Assembly (NCBI GenBank): GCA_019614645.1
Contig: JABWDB010000065.1
Coordinates: 372,001-436,000 of the forward strand
DNA from: Stratiolaelaps scimitus
Lineage: Eukaryota > Arthropoda > Arachnida > Mesostigmata > Laelapidae
DNA: 64,000 bases
Direction: 5' to 3'
Shown here: positions 32,965-44,367 of the stretch, in pieces
Numbering within the stretch: position 1 is the stretch's first letter
How the letters are laid out: each line of letters starts with the position of its first letter
Made by a program: the position numbers and the translations under genes
The notes under the pieces: model-generated
Told to the model about the DNA's origin: nothing
Database searches by the model: none
What the model saw: the letters and a program-made list of their open reading frames with translations, nothing else

Positions 32965-34315
32965 ATTTAAATGTTTATACAAATACATCTTTATTAACCA
33001 AAAGGGTGGTACAAAGATTTTTAAAGAAATTACATGAATAGGTAGAAGCGAAGGGAATTAATTACAATTGTGGTAGTGGCTATTTAGTTTGAGTCGCTGA
33101 AATAAGCTAAGGTAAACAGTATTTAAGATGGTTATTAGGGGGGAAGGCACTCACTTCACTCGGAACATCACAACGCAGACCAACTCTTTGGAGATACTTC
33201 GATTGCACCCTCTCAAACGCTAGGATATGTTTTTTAAGGTAGGGCCTTCAAACAGGAGAGCAGTAAAGACATTTTGGATTGACGAGGCTCTTATAGAGCG
33301 CAAGTTACAACTCGACTTTTTGATAATAAAACATACAAAAATGGTGTTATATATAATGAGGCAATCAACTACTTTTATCACATGCAGATAAAACACTATT
33401 AAGGAAGTCACTATGACACCTAGATCCCGCGTGGAGCTTTCACATTTGATTATATATAATACATCACCATTGACTTTGTATCCATTTTTATAAGTAGAAG
33501 TACACAGGACTGCACATTTCGGATGGAGATCAACATGTCGTTTTTACAACACCTTTCTTCAACAGTAGCAATGGCTGAAAGAAGGAGGAGCCTGTCATCA
33601 GCACATACCACTGGTGCATACCATTTCAAATCATCAGCATATAACTTGTGCTTTACGCCGCTTAGAAAACTATTTTTGACGTCTAGCACACGATACAGAA
33701 CAAAAGTGGGCCCAGGCACGAACCCTGAAGTACCACAGATGGGCACCGGTCCTACGTGCTAAGGGTATTGTTTATTTTTGCGCAGAACTTTCTATCCGTG
33801 AGATAGCTTCGTATCCACTCAACACTATGTGGATCTAGTTTGAGAGATACAAATTTGGAAATTAAAAGGCTATGATTGACGCGGTCGAATGCTTTGGAAA
33901 AATCAAAGTAAATGCAATCATAGTCGACACTCTCATTTTAAGAAAGAGCCCAGTAGTGTTCCATTTCAATCAGCTGGGTTTCGGTCAATTTCTCTTTGGT
34001 AAAGCCATATTCAAATCCTGTCAGACGCGGAGAATCTTTGGAGTTCCTTATCATCTTTCTCTATATGAAGGTTCTTGTCAGGTACGAGTAAGGAAGAGAA
34101 TAAGCAAAGGTGGCCCCGACAGGTCCTCATAGTAATACCTAAAGGGTTAAAAGCTGAGGCCTGTCAGATAGGGGAACAACTGAGGGTCAGCTCGAAAAAA
34201 CAATTGGTAAAGCCATGTTGTTCGCTGTCAAGGAGATCATTTATGGAGAGGTGTGAGTAAATGTGATCTACCACTATCTTTTCAAAAATAAGGCACGCTA
34301 TGGAGCCCAATCACC
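32945..34315 (-). mobile_element. CR1-like LINE, second family, copy 1 (RT fragment)
   Basis: On the minus strand: a palm segment with AFDRVNHSLLI-type sequence (34.0-33.85 kb), WIRSYL, a PQ-type B motif with a frameshift near 33,720, then KLYADDLKWYAPV (motif C, about 33,640). A thumb region with FERVQSKYLQRV-like sequence lies near 33,200, and the 3' UTR has AATAAA and an (ATT)n tail near 32,945-32,968. The left end joins LINE-A at 34,315. Frames are broken. Confidence 0.75.
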
Positions 34316-34324
34316 TATGCTGGG

Positions 34325-35480
34325 ATACTCAGTCAATGCGCACAATCTCGTCACACCACGTTACTTGCGTATGCATATGATTTAGCTGTTCTTATTAAGG
34401 CCAAATCGGATCCTGAGCTGCAAATAGAAGCCGATAAAACTATGGAGAAAATACACGAATTGATGGTGGGTAATGGATTAGAGGTTGCCCCACAGAAGAG
34501 AGAACCAATTTTACTAATTGGAAGAAAGAAAGGGGGAAATATCTGGCTCAGGTACAACGGATCCGCAATAGAAATTAAAGCCAAGGCAAGAAACTTAGAA
34601 TACATTCTTGACAAAGGAAGCCGCGGTCAGGCTCATCTTCATCATGTCCTGGCCAAAGTAAAAAGGGCGGCAAACAGCCTGGTTAGAACAACGCCAAACC
34701 TGAGTGGCCCATCCAGGATAACGCGAAGGCTTTACTCTCCGGTAGGGGACTCGATAGCAACATTTGTGAGTCCGGTTTGGTTCACTAAATCGATAACCAC
34801 CCAAAAAGGAATCCAAAGGTTCGACTCAGCCCAGAGGACTATAACGATCAAGGCAGCTAAACCCTACTGGAGGGAGATACTATCCCTGGGAGGTATTATC
34901 CCCTGGAGAATTGAAGTAGCTGAACGAAGAAAAGCGTGGAGGGATTCCACGAGGTCTCCGAGAGAGGCGTGGGAATCCATGATGAATGAGTGGCAAAGGC
35001 ACTGGGCAGGGGGGCCCGGAGCTGGAGAGCGTGTCCGTGGATTAATACCGGATGTTCGACTCTGGACTGATAGACCAGGCTGGGAGGGTACTTACAGAAC
35101 ACGGGTGTATTTTTTTTGTGTGTTTCGGCTCCTATCTCCTCAGATTTAGAAGTCAAAACACAGATGTGTGTGCGCAGTGCGCAAGAAGGGAGGTAGACTG
35201 GAACATACTGTCCTTGTATGCCCGGCCTAGGCAAACGAGAGAGGAGCTGCACTGGCAACTGCTCAGGGCTTTCAAGAGCCGATCAAAAACATGATTATTT
35301 ACAAGGATCTATGGACCGACGCCTCAGAAAGCATCCGACAAATACTAACAAAAAAGAGGGAGACACAGAGGAGATCGCAGCAAGCCAGAAGATATGAAGG
35401 AGGAACAGAATCTGAAGACAAGGAAAACTCCACATCGTATATGTATCGTCTTAGATTGTAAGAGATGAGAAATGCTCTAC
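34325..35480 (+). mobile_element. LINE-A copy 3, longest RT C-terminal frame
   Basis: Begins just before motif C (TPCYLRMHMI in this frame, where the 58.6 kb copy reads LAYADDLAVLIK). A 235-codon open frame (34,442-35,149) carries the thumb and connection (NIWLRYNGSAIEIKAKARNL, RRLYSPVGDSIATFVSPVWF) and the WRDSTRSPREAWE region. A frameshift near 35,120 follows, then the zinc motif VCAQCARREVDW. Endonuclease and fingers are absent. It is the least damaged C-terminal copy of LINE-A. Confidence 0.8.
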
Positions 35481-35755
35481 ACATAGGATCTGCTACGGTT
35501 CCCTTTCCATTAGTACATTAAAAACAATTAGGATACTGTGAATTAATATAATTCACAATAATTTTATATTGGAGTACCTGACAAATTGTCTCAGGACAGA
35601 CCCAAGGACACGTGGGTGCGAAGTAATGGCCGAAAGGCTTTCCCAACCCCTGTGTGCCTCTTTTAGATGGGAGTTGGAGGTTTAGTGAGGGTGGGGGTGG
35701 CAGACCATCATCACTCGAGTCCAGGAAAGGCATCTCACCTCGTCGTATGATTTCG
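35481..35755. repeat. Conserved spacer between LINE-A and LINE-C
   Basis: Matches 19,290-19,570: the AATTCACAATAATTTTATAT segment, GGACAGACCCAAGGACACG and a G-rich run. Confidence 0.6.
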
Positions 35756-36450
35756 TTATTTCTGTTTGAATGAGGGGCTGTTAGCAGGGGAGTTGGAATA
35801 CAGAATTTCGACCAAAGTTTCGCAGGCACGGCCCAATACTAAGACCGTTGCTCCGGAACTTTGCCTATGGCGAAGTACTCCAGATAGAAGGCATGCCGGG
35901 AGGCGTGAATTCGCTAGCATATGCCGACGATCTCGCAAGCATCGCGACGGCCAGAAAGAAAGTTTTCCACAGGATGCTGCCAACGAATGATCACAACTAA
36001 ACATTTTAGCGGGCAAGTCAGATGCATTGTATCTAACAGGTATGACGAGAGCGAGAGGAATCCACCTTGTAATGGAAGGCGATACAAATGAATAAGACAC
36101 GGTCCTGCGGACGCGAAGAACAGGAATGCGCTGACGTCGGTTCAGTGGACCTCGAGCGCAGCGCACTGTATCGAAGCACTTCTTGTTCTAGTCAAGATGC
36201 TGACGTGGGACCTTCTAGCTAGAGAGCAGGGAAGCCACGGTCAACTCTTGAGTTGATGAGCAGGTGCAGCAGATTGTACCTAGAGGAACGACTAAGGGAA
36301 GCTGGACAAGAGACTGATATCGGACTTCCGATTGTGATACGACTGTCAACTTACCGAGCTATCCTGTTGTACGACTCAAGTACTGACTAGAAACGGCCAG
36401 TTCCAGAGCTACATGGTTAGGATCAAAGCCAACCCCGATTCCTGTTATGG
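35756..36450 (+). mobile_element. LINE-C copy 2 (R1-like), RT fragment
   Basis: Near-duplicate of the 19.54-20.29 kb fragment, with SLAYADDLASIATARKKV near 35,915-35,965 and the same ending at CGTAGACAGATGTCAATGCC. It supports a shared duplication with the 17.6-22 kb region. Confidence 0.7.
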
Positions 36451-37170
36451 TCGTAGACAGATGTCAATGCCTTATCTAATCATGCACATACGTGGTCGGA
36501 TAAGATAGAGTAGATAATTGGAATCAGGCCCGCTTCCATGGTATCAAAGTAATGCCTACCAATTTCCGAGCCTTTGGGGCTGGGGGTGCCACGAAATAAG
36601 ATGGAAAGATAGACCTTATCAAGAACAAGTGACTATAGAGTATGGAAGGAGAGGACACTGAATAGCTGAAGACAGTGAAAACCCGTTTTACTGACTATGA
36701 GTTGTCTTCAATTCTTCATTCATTTATTCAATAATATCCTAATGATTATCATTCTTAATTGATTCTGCTACCGGAAATAACCAGGGAGATGGAGACACCT
36801 GGCTCACCTTAAGGAGAGAACGAATCAATGTACATCACTCAAGGCCCAGCTGCAACACCATGAGGATTACTTGCCATTTTACAGCCCCGATGGCCACCCG
36901 AGGAGAGACTAATAATCCTATGCATGAGAGGAGCACTAAAACCACTCCACAACTCTATTTAAGGGAAACCGTCTAGGAAAAGTGTAATGGGAAACCTGAG
37001 CAACAACCGAGCAAGGAACGTCACACATTGCACGTTGAGACCAATAACTCACACACTGCACGTTAGAAACGTTGAAAGGCAAACGTCAAACAGCTGATCC
37101 AAACGATGAGCGTGAAATCAAAATGTAACAATATGTGTGCTAGTATACTGAGGCCATAATCCCGATATTA
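36451..37170. repeat. Array block D, copy 4
   Basis: As at 20.3 kb. The short HLKERT frame is present, with a frame change near 36,900. Confidence 0.65.
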
Positions 37171-37186
37171 GTGGATGCCTACGTAT

Positions 37187-37236
37187 CCTACGTAATCAAG
37201 ATGTATTGCAAATGCAATACACCTTGCTTACGGAGG
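37187..37236. repeat. 24-bp foldback, second copy
   Basis: Same foldback as at 21,020-21,069 with extra mismatches in the arms (CGTAATCAAG against CTTGCTTACG; CGGAGG end). It confirms that the structure arose before the duplication of this unit and is now decaying. Confidence 0.8.
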
Positions 37237-37418
37237 AAATGTCACTCAAGTCACACTAGTCGCTTACGTGCAAATAGTCACAGCCATTTTAATGTCCGAT
37301 TTGTCCTAATAGTTGTTGACTTTGCTTCGTTTGTCGTGTTGAATTTACCGCAGCGTAGCAGAAGGATACACTTGCTGCCCGTGCGCATTTGATTCCAGGA
37401 TGAAGAGTCCGGGGGCAA

Positions 37419-38033
37419 TCAAAGCAGGAGGTAACGGACGTGTTTTATACTGTGTATGAGGTAATCTCCGTCCAGAGGTGGGCCTCCATTGGTCGAGCGC
37501 AAGACGCAATGAACCGTTCCCACGGCGAGTCTTTCAGTAAAGGACCAGTCAAATTCGTAGGACTTACCGCTGGTAAGGAGCACGACAAACAACTTGCCAC
37601 CATTTTTCATAGAGCGCAATATCATTTGGAGAAGATAGAGTAGGGGTTCGGGTTTTTGGCTTTTACTGAGTCTGTGCGGAGCTGCGGTGTTTTCTGAAAA
37701 GTAGCCGTAGACAAAATGCACAACGATGCACATGAGTTTGGTGAAAGGGTAGATCGCTTCTGCTGGCACGTTGGCTGCTTGCGCGTATCGGAGAATGAGG
37801 TCTTTACCGCAAAGAGCAAAAATCTTCGTTGCAAGAGCGTGTGCTTTCACAGCTTCAACGGGGTTGAGAAGGCGACTTTCTCCGCAGGGATTAAACGGCG
37901 ATTCGAGAAATTGCTGTGTACGCTTCGACACAATTGGCTTCTTGTTCTTACATTCGACATGTTCCAACAATAGTAGTTGTGTAATGAACACCAAAGTGGT
38001 TAGCACTTGCACGAGTCTCACTACAAGCATCAT
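37419..38033 (-). CDS. Unrecognised secreted protein, five-cysteine array family (subfamily I/III mosaic)
   Basis: Intact 204-residue frame from the paired ATGs at 38,033. The signal peptide core is VLTTLVFITQLLLL; cysteines lie only at the five family positions (28, 50, 75, 102, 176). Most of the gene matches the 21.3 kb copy, but PFNPC (GGATTAAACGG at codons 46-51) and NVPAEAIY (codons 88-95) match the 24 and 41 kb copies, suggesting a converted patch at about 37,745-37,895. The downstream ATTAAA is at 37,288-37,293. Product and role unknown. It is the cleanest representative of the family in this window. Confidence 0.8.
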   Translation of the reverse strand: MMLVVRLVQVLTTLVFITQLLLLEHVECKNKKPIVSKRTQQFLESPFNPCGESRLLNPVEAVKAHALATKIFALCGKDLILRYAQAANVPAEAIYPFTKLMCIVVHFVYGYFSENTAAPHRLSKSQKPEPLLYLLQMILRSMKNGGKLFVVLLTSGKSYEFDWSFTERLAVGTVHCVLRSTNGGPPLDGDYLIHSIKHVRYLLL

Positions 38034-38770
38034 GACCGATACGTGCCTGCTTTTATCGGAATATAATTTTAGACTCTGTGAGATGCGGTTTCGACAGACT
38101 CGGCTGTATAATGGCCCCGTAAGTTATTCCACGGATGATTCACCAATTCTTATGCAACAGATGGGTCAATACATGTGTCTCAAAGAGACAACTGAGCAAA
38201 CATCTTCACTAATGACTTGATAATGAAATTTTACTTGACCGACTTCTACCTGTCGACCATAAAAATATTATCTCATTAAAAGATGATCTGTATTTCATAT
38301 TCTTATGTGTCTTAAAATAGGGAATATTTAGTGGCGTAGTGAGAGATAGAGTGTCAGGCCGAGTCCGTAGTAATTATCCCGGGGGAGGGGATGGCATTCC
38401 CAATTTACCCAGCGAGGGAAAGGCGCTACAGAAGGAAGAACCTCAACTCCATTGTTGGTTGTTGTCCATGTCCAACACTTGAAATTGGTTATCGCTCTCG
38501 ACCCGTGATGTAATCTGTGAAAGATCGGTGGTTGATAGGCAAGATTAGTCACTTACAGTTGTACTATTTTTCGTTCTTCAAACGCGCGAACACCACCAGA
38601 GACCTTTCAATCACCATAAAAGTGGGCCGATCCAGTGCAGGGTTGACGTGGATCACAAAACGCCTCTACCTGCTAAAATCATCTTCTGCTGAGAATATAT
38701 CTCTTTCTTAGATTCCACACGCTTGGCATTATTTCGATCTCTAAGGAAGGTGTATAACTGCTGCGGGTAG
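38034..38770 (-). repeat. Upstream flank, LINE-R-like 3' remnant and LINE-E linker
   Basis: Contains the empty target site ATGATCTGTATTTCATATTC (38,283-38,302), the LINE-R-like 3' remnant (38,300-38,450) and LINE-E linker sequence (38,560-38,770). The TATA position reads TTATACAG, as in the 21 kb unit. Confidence 0.6.
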
Positions 38771-39290
38771 TGTTCTATCTCCGGGATTTCCTCACTGGTG
38801 GTTTCCGTTTAGGTCTCCCCCCTCCTTTGTCGTCTGCGTCGGAAAGTCCTAAAGCACAGCCTCCCTTAACTCGGCCGGTGGCAAGACAAACGGTGGCCTA
38901 CGCACATTTGCCATGACAGTGCAGTATGGCCTTCCCGATTTGTCTCTCTCAACGAAGTCGAGTAGCTCCTCCATCTCTCCCTTTTACTCTTCATGATGTG
39001 TCCGGTTAAGTCCTTCTTTACTCGCAGGTACTCCTCTTGATCCTCCTGCAACCTGCCGGCGAGCTCTCTGCCGCGTATCCCGATATTAGCTAGCCTGATC
39101 CGAGCCCTCGATTGCGCCCTTCTCGCCCGTATACAAACTCTCCTCGCTCCGGCTGCGTGGTCAGATAAGGTAGAGTAGATAATAGGCCCGCTTTCATGGT
39201 ATCGAAGTAATGCATACAAAATTCCGGGCCTATGTAGCTTGGGGTGTCACGACATAAGATATACGGAAAGGTAGATTCTATCAAAAACAA
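38771..39290 (-). mobile_element. LINE-E copy 2 (R1-like): endonuclease end and linker
   Basis: Best copy of LINE-E. The minus-strand frame 39,219-38,866 has YSTLSDHAAGARRVCIRARR (endonuclease end), LANIGIRGRELAGRLQEDQE, EEYLRVKKDLTGHIMKS and RERWRSYSTSL. After a frame change it continues with YYTVMANVRRPPFVLAPAEL, as in the R1 endonuclease-RT linker. A codon read as stop in related copies is open here. There is no RT palm. Confidence 0.65.
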
Positions 39291-39640
39291 TTGACTATAG
39301 AGTATTTAAGGCGAGGACCATCAATAGCTGACGAAAGTGAACACACATTTCACTAATTACTAGCTGTATTCTTCACTAATGTATTCAATAATATCCTAAT
39401 GATTATTATTCTTAATTAATTATGTTACCGGAAATGAAGAATATAACCAAGAGAGATTCACTAATGATTTGATAACGGAATTTTACTTGATCACCCGTTC
39501 GACCATAAGAATATCATCTCATTTAAAGCTGAATATTTTTTTTATATTATTGTGTGTTTCAAGATAGGCAATAATTAGTGACGTAGTGGGGAGAGGGTTT
39601 CAGGCCGAGGCCGTCATGGTCACCCGTAAGGCAGGGTATG
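39160..39640. repeat. Gene-less array unit: block D joined to upstream flank
   Basis: Block D (39,160-39,455) passes at about 39,455-39,460 directly into TCACTAATGATTTGATAACG, a sequence that in complete units lies several hundred bases upstream of the gene. The gene, its promoter and its 3' flank are missing. The LINE-R-like 3' remnant follows (39,540-39,640). Confidence 0.7.
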
Positions 39641-39675
39641 ACTGATGGGAAAGATCAGTGGTTGGTAGGCAAGAT

Positions 39676-39760
39676 TACCCATTTAGAGTTGTGCTTTTTT
39701 TTGAACGAGGAAATTTTCTAGAAAAATTTCTAGAGTTGTGCTCTTTTTGAACGAGAAAAC
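39676..39760. repeat. Short direct duplication with internal palindrome
   Basis: TAGAGTTGTGCT...TTTTGAACGAG occurs twice, about 52 bases apart. Between them lies a near-palindromic AAATTTTCTAGAAAAATTT. Confidence 0.7.
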
Positions 39761-40540
39761 ACCTATGCGGAAAGGTTAAAAAAGGTACAAGAGACAATGC
39801 CAGCAACAGACTTAGAAAGGTAATTCAAGGTTAAAATTGCGTTTTGCGCTACGCTGGGAGACGGCACACTCCCTCTAAATATAACGCAGCGACGAGAGGG
39901 CGGCGCACGAGGTCTTATGGCAGCCCTTGCAGAAAAAGGTCTAGAAAGTGTCAGGGAACTTGGAAAAACTCAACCGAGGTGGATTATAAAAAATCTGTCT
40001 GAGAATGCTAGCCGATGAAGTATTCAGAAAGCGCTGACCTGCGCATACGGTCAAGGAGTAATGCTTGCTCTTGATCCCCCGAAGAAAGCCCGAGATGGAA
40101 CATAGTTTAGAATGGCCAAGGGGTCTCTACCAAAACAGGCCGTGGAGGAGGAAGCGTATATGGCCTTCGACTGGAACAAATGCCCAATCTACATTTGGGT
40201 GGATGCCCTACGCTATCAAAGTGTAGGGCACTATGCTTACGTTTGTGAGAACCCATCCTCCAGCAAGAAGAGGTGCCATAAACGTCGTTCGGAAGAGCAT
40301 GAGGCCAAAAGATCCACGAGGCCTCCGTGCTGCTATAACTGCACAGAGAAGAACGACAACAAACACTCAGCGCTATCGCTTGAGTGCCCAGTATACAGGA
40401 CAGGTTCTCCGTTCTCTCAGAGAGGCAGAGAGAATAAAACGAGGCGGCCGAAAGCCGAACCTTACGTTTGCAGACATTCCGGCTTCAACCCAGGAAGATG
40501 AAACAGAAGAAAGAAAGAAGGCAGAGTGACAGACGGACAC
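39761..40540 (+). mobile_element. LINE ORF1 (gag-like) fragment with zinc knuckles
   Basis: The plus-strand frame 40,112-40,501 has a zinc-knuckle type arrangement: YQSVGHYAYVCENPSSSKKR, then CCYNCTEKNDNKHSAL and ECPVY. This fits the C-terminal part of ORF1 in jockey- or R1-like LINEs. The preceding 350 bases give broken frames (ALRYAGRRHTPS-like) without clear identity. No ORF2 follows; block D tail sequence does. Confidence 0.6.
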
Positions 40541-40699
40541 GGGAACCCTACCGAAAGCCAGGCTTACCAACAACAGAGAGGTACTACCCTATCAGACATT
40601 TGAGTGACGATGAAATGTGATGTTGTCAATTTCTATTTTGCTCGTTAGCGTGGATCCCTCTGAGCCGATTCAATAAGATCGTATCACTACACTCCTCAA

Positions 40700-41221
40700 A
40701 TTGGCGAGGCCTATTTGGAAAAAAAAAACTCAGCTTTGACCTCTGTTCGTGTTCATGGTGGCAATACCATCACATAGGATTTTACATGAAAACACCGCGT
40801 CATCCCTTCTGAACTAACATGATTACTGCAGCTACAGCCTCTAGCGAAGCATAAACGTCCCAATTTTTGCTCGCCCCTTTCGGACTCGATAATGAAGAAT
40901 GGGGCTAAAAAATAATTTCAATAAAAGCTCAATTTTGAATATTGGTGCAAATTCCTCCGTAAGCGGGGTGTATTGCAAACGGTCAAAGTACTGTGTTTAT
41001 CTCAATTTAGGTATTTTATCAGTAACAGAATGTAGTATTAAACACTGATGGCATGAGAAGCACATAGTTCATTAGATAGCCACAGCCATTTTAATATCCG
41101 ATTAGTCTAAATGTTTGTTGACGTTGTTTCGTTTGTCGTGTTGAATTTGCCGCAGCGTAGCGGGAGGATACACTTGCTGCCCGTGGCCCATTTGATTCCA
41201 GGATGAAGTGTGCGGGGACAA
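40700..41221. repeat. 3' flank of the 41.2 kb copy
   Basis: Conserved array sequence (CTCGATAATGAAGAATG, GTAAGCGGGGTGTATTGCAA, CCATTTTAATATCCGATTAG), 3' of the gene copy. Confidence 0.55.
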
Positions 41222-41841
41222 TCAAAGCAAGAAGTAACGGGCGTGTTTTACACTGTGTATGAAATAATCCCCGTCCAGAGGTAGGCCCCCATTGGTCGAG
41301 CGCAAGACGCACTGAGCCGTTCCCAGGCCGAGACTTTCAATAAACGACCAGTCAAGTTCGTAGGTCTTACCGCTGGTAAGTGGCATAAGAAATAATTTAC
41401 CACAATTTTTCATAGAGCGCAATATCGCTCGGAGAAAACTACTACGATAAACTAGGGGTCGGGGTTCTTGGCCTTTACTGAGTCTGTACAGACCTGCTGT
41501 ATTTTCTGAAAAGTAGCCGTAGCAAAAATGCACAGCCATGCACATGAGTTTGTTTAAAGGGTAGATCGCTTCTGCTGGCACGTTGAATGCTTGCGCGTAC
41601 CGGAGAACGAGGTCTTTACCGCAAAGAGCTAAAATCTTCGTTGCAAGCTCGTGTGCTTTCACAGCTTCAACGGGGTTGAGAAGGCGACCATCTACGCAGG
41701 GATTAAACGGCGATTCGAGAAATTGCTGTGTACGCTTCGGCCTCATTGGCTTTTTGTTCTTACGACATGTCCGAATAGTAGTAACTGTATAATGAGCAAC
41801 TAAGTGGTTAGCACTTGAACGGGTCTCACTACGAGCAGCAT
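41222..41841 (-). pseudogene. Five-cysteine family copy with destroyed signal peptide (subfamily III)
   Basis: The native start (ATG, 41,841) reads MLLVVRPVQVLTT and hits TAG at codon 14 (41,802-41,800). Small deletions further on put the leader out of frame with the mature part. From KNKKP to the normal stop the frame is open, so an alternative ATG at 41,860 gives a 212-codon frame whose first 32 residues are out-of-frame leader with no signal peptide. A small insertion (about 41,436-41,450) turns YLLQM into YRSSFLRA. Family cysteines persist, with extras at HFC and NCG. The product, if any, would not be secreted. Confidence 0.75.
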
Positions 41842-41861
41842 GGCCGGCATGTGCCCGCATT

Positions 41862-42230
41862 TAAGGGAATATAATTTTAACTGAGTGGGATTCGCTTTTG
41901 GCGGAGTCGGCTCTATAAGTTCCATAGTTCGCGCAGCAATTCTTCCGCAACAGATGCGTTAACACACATGTCTCAAGGACGGAATTGAACAAACATCTTC
42001 ACTAAGGCTTTCATGGCGAAATTTTATTTGATCACCTGTTCGACTATAAAGATAGTATCTTGGCAAAAGCTGAATCGTATTATTGTGTGGCTTGAGATAG
42101 ACAATAATCAATGACGTGGTGGGGACAAGGGGTCAGGCAGAGGCCGTCACGGTCATCCCTAAGGGAGGGCATTGTTCCTTTGCACAGCAAGGGAAAGACG
42201 CGATAGAAGGGAGGACTTGCCCACTTGTTT
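41862..42230 (-). repeat. Upstream flank and LINE-R-like 3' remnant of the 41.2 kb unit
   Basis: Array flank with a disturbed TATA region (CTCTATAAGTTCC). The LINE-R-like 3' remnant lies at 42,080-42,215 (AGACAATAATCAATGACGTG; then GCACAGCAAGGGAAAGACGC), oriented towards the gene. Confidence 0.55.
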
Positions 42231-42419
42231 CCGCTTAACCTTACTCCGTTTTGAGTGCGGACTGAGAATGCGTGCGAACAACATTTTTTGAAGTGAGGAA
42301 ATCTTCGTACAGGCGGAAATCTTCATACACCGTATAGTAAAATTCTCACTGTTTCAGCAGCGATGCACACGAATATCAAAATTTCCCACTTGCGAGTCTG
42401 TTATACATAACAACCTGGG

Positions 42420-43780
42420 TCTCAATTACGTTCAAACTTGCCCCTCTTTAAATTCCAATAACTTTTGAACTAAATGAGTTAGAGCAAAGATATTTTGGTA
42501 TGAGTTAGAGGTGCTCCCCAGCTTTATTTACAAACCGATTCTTCTGGGAGTTTTGAAATAGCCAAATACGTACCATTTGCATCTCCATTTGTTTAAGGGG
42601 GGTGTTGGCATGCTAATGCTTATCTATTGCTTCTTTGAGTAGGTCGATGTTTGCATATGGAACCCCACCTATTGCCCTGTTTAATGCATGGAAACAAATG
42701 GAGAATATTGGTGTTGATGCCATCGCTCAATATTGTTCCCCTCCATCCAGACCGTAATTTCAGCAGTGCGGTGAGGTCTTGCATTGTCGTCGAGTATCCA
42801 CACTCGGTGCTGTCGATCCCCACACCATTTGTTCATCAATTTCTTCAAGAAGCCGAGATATCGGAGAGCATTGAGTTTTTCGTTTGCTGCTAATATTTCG
42901 TAACAGCAAACACCCTTGATATCCAGGGAGAGTATCATCAACACCTTTCGTCCGAATCTATCTGCACTGCCACAGACGCTGCCGCTTCATCTTGTCGGAG
43001 CCACTGTTTTGCTTGGTCCTTCTCGGGAGGTCTATGCAGGCTAACCTATGTCTCGTCTATCGACACGGTGTGTTCTAAGCGACTGGTTTGTTGCGTATAA
43101 GTCTTCAAATTAAATGTCGAACACTCCACACCCATTTTCATCTGCTCAGCACTCATTTTATGGGGAATCCGTGTTGCGTTGATTTTCTTCATCTTCAGTA
43201 GATTGGTGATAATTCTATAACACGTAGTCCGAGGAATCCCGGTTTCAGCCTACAAAGATTTCATGGACCAAGTTCTAGTTTGCTCAAAAGCTGCCTTGAT
43301 TCTGTCAATCCGTTCGTCCCTTGTCGCACCTGATTTCCGGTCCCCGCCTCGATGGTCATCGGTGTCCAAATTCCCACTGTTAAATCGCTCGCACCAACCT
43401 TGCACCGCACCGTCGCACACATAAGGCGGACCTGCCGTACGCGTTCACTAATTGTCGATGGATTTCAGCTGGAGGGTATCCTTGGAGAAACAAAAACTTG
43501 ATGATTTCCTGTTGATTTTTGGGGAAATTTGAAGTGTCCATCTTTCTGATCGTATCGAAACCACTTAGTGTTCGAAAGGAAGCCACGTTCTTGTTGCGTG
43601 CCCACTCCAAAAATAAACGCGTTGTATCGCGTAGTTCGGATTGTGCGCCATTCGAAAGGCGCGAAAATTCGAACGGAAGTCCCTAATGTGTATACTCACA
43701 CCACAGACTCAAATCTTACACAACTCAGATTTGCCTGTACGAACGGGAAACCGTAGAAAACCCCTCTAGTCTTAGCTAAC
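42420..43780 (-). mobile_element. mariner-like DNA transposon relic
   Basis: On the minus strand from 43,541: FPKNQQEIIKFLFLQGYPP and AEIHRQLVNAYG form the N-terminal helix-turn-helix. In shifted frames WCERFNSGNLDTDD, a linker, SIDETYVSL (first catalytic D), LDIKGVCCYEIL, and WILDDNARPHRTAEI (second catalytic D, about 42,790) follow. The third motif begins HQYSP and is then lost. At least four stops or frameshifts prevent function. Terminal inverted repeats were not identified with confidence, so the outer limits are approximate. Confidence 0.8.
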
Positions 43781-43815
43781 AGTCGTCCAGCCCTAACGAC
43801 ATAGATTCCGACACT

Positions 43816-43816
<1 letters not shown>

Positions 43817-43842
<26 letters not shown>
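43817..43842. repeat. (TA)n microsatellite
   Basis: Pure TA dinucleotide run. Confidence 0.95.
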
Positions 43843-43846
<4 letters not shown>

Positions 43847-44360
43847 ACTGCGGTAGATCCTACGTTAATCGGCCAGATACCGTCTTAGGTTGGCTACTTG
43901 ATCGTATAGTTTGACAGTCGGGGTTTCCTAAGTCTGCCGCCCTATGGAGCTTTCGGCATAGGCTGTTGCACTACGAGAAAGGGAAAACACGGGTGGTCTC
44001 TTCTGCGGACTTACACCCTCTGATTTATTCATGGGTAGAGGACAGTGCAATGCGTTTTCTGACACGCATACGCATCTGTACGTCACATGCACGCATGCAC
44101 GTTCGCTGCGCCTGTATGTGTTATCGGGGGAGGGAATTTGCATGAGGAGGAGAGTGGGCTCTTCTCTCAAGAGTTTCACGACTGTGCAAGAACAGCCGTC
44201 CCGAGAGGCGAACTGTCAGCATGTTGGCTATGACATCTGAAGTCGTAAATGTGGGGGAGGGGAAGATGAGGCGCTCTGTTGTCTCTTACAGAATAAATAA
44301 ATGCATGTGTCTCTGTATTATTGTAGTAACTAGTTTCCACAATATATGTTCCGGACTTAC
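43843..44360. other. No gene seen
   Basis: Short chance frames (83 codons minus at 43,928-44,179; 69 codons plus at 44,031-44,240). No motif or repeat match noticed. Confidence 0.4.
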
Positions 44361-44367
44361 CCACAGC

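Noticed and set aside
37771..38220. Plus-strand frame of 149 codons over the 37.4 kb gene, with similar antisense frames over every copy
   Set aside because: It is the antisense of the secreted-protein gene. The minus frame is longer, starts with a signal peptide, has TATA and ATTAAA signals in place, and its lesions are the ones that vary among copies.
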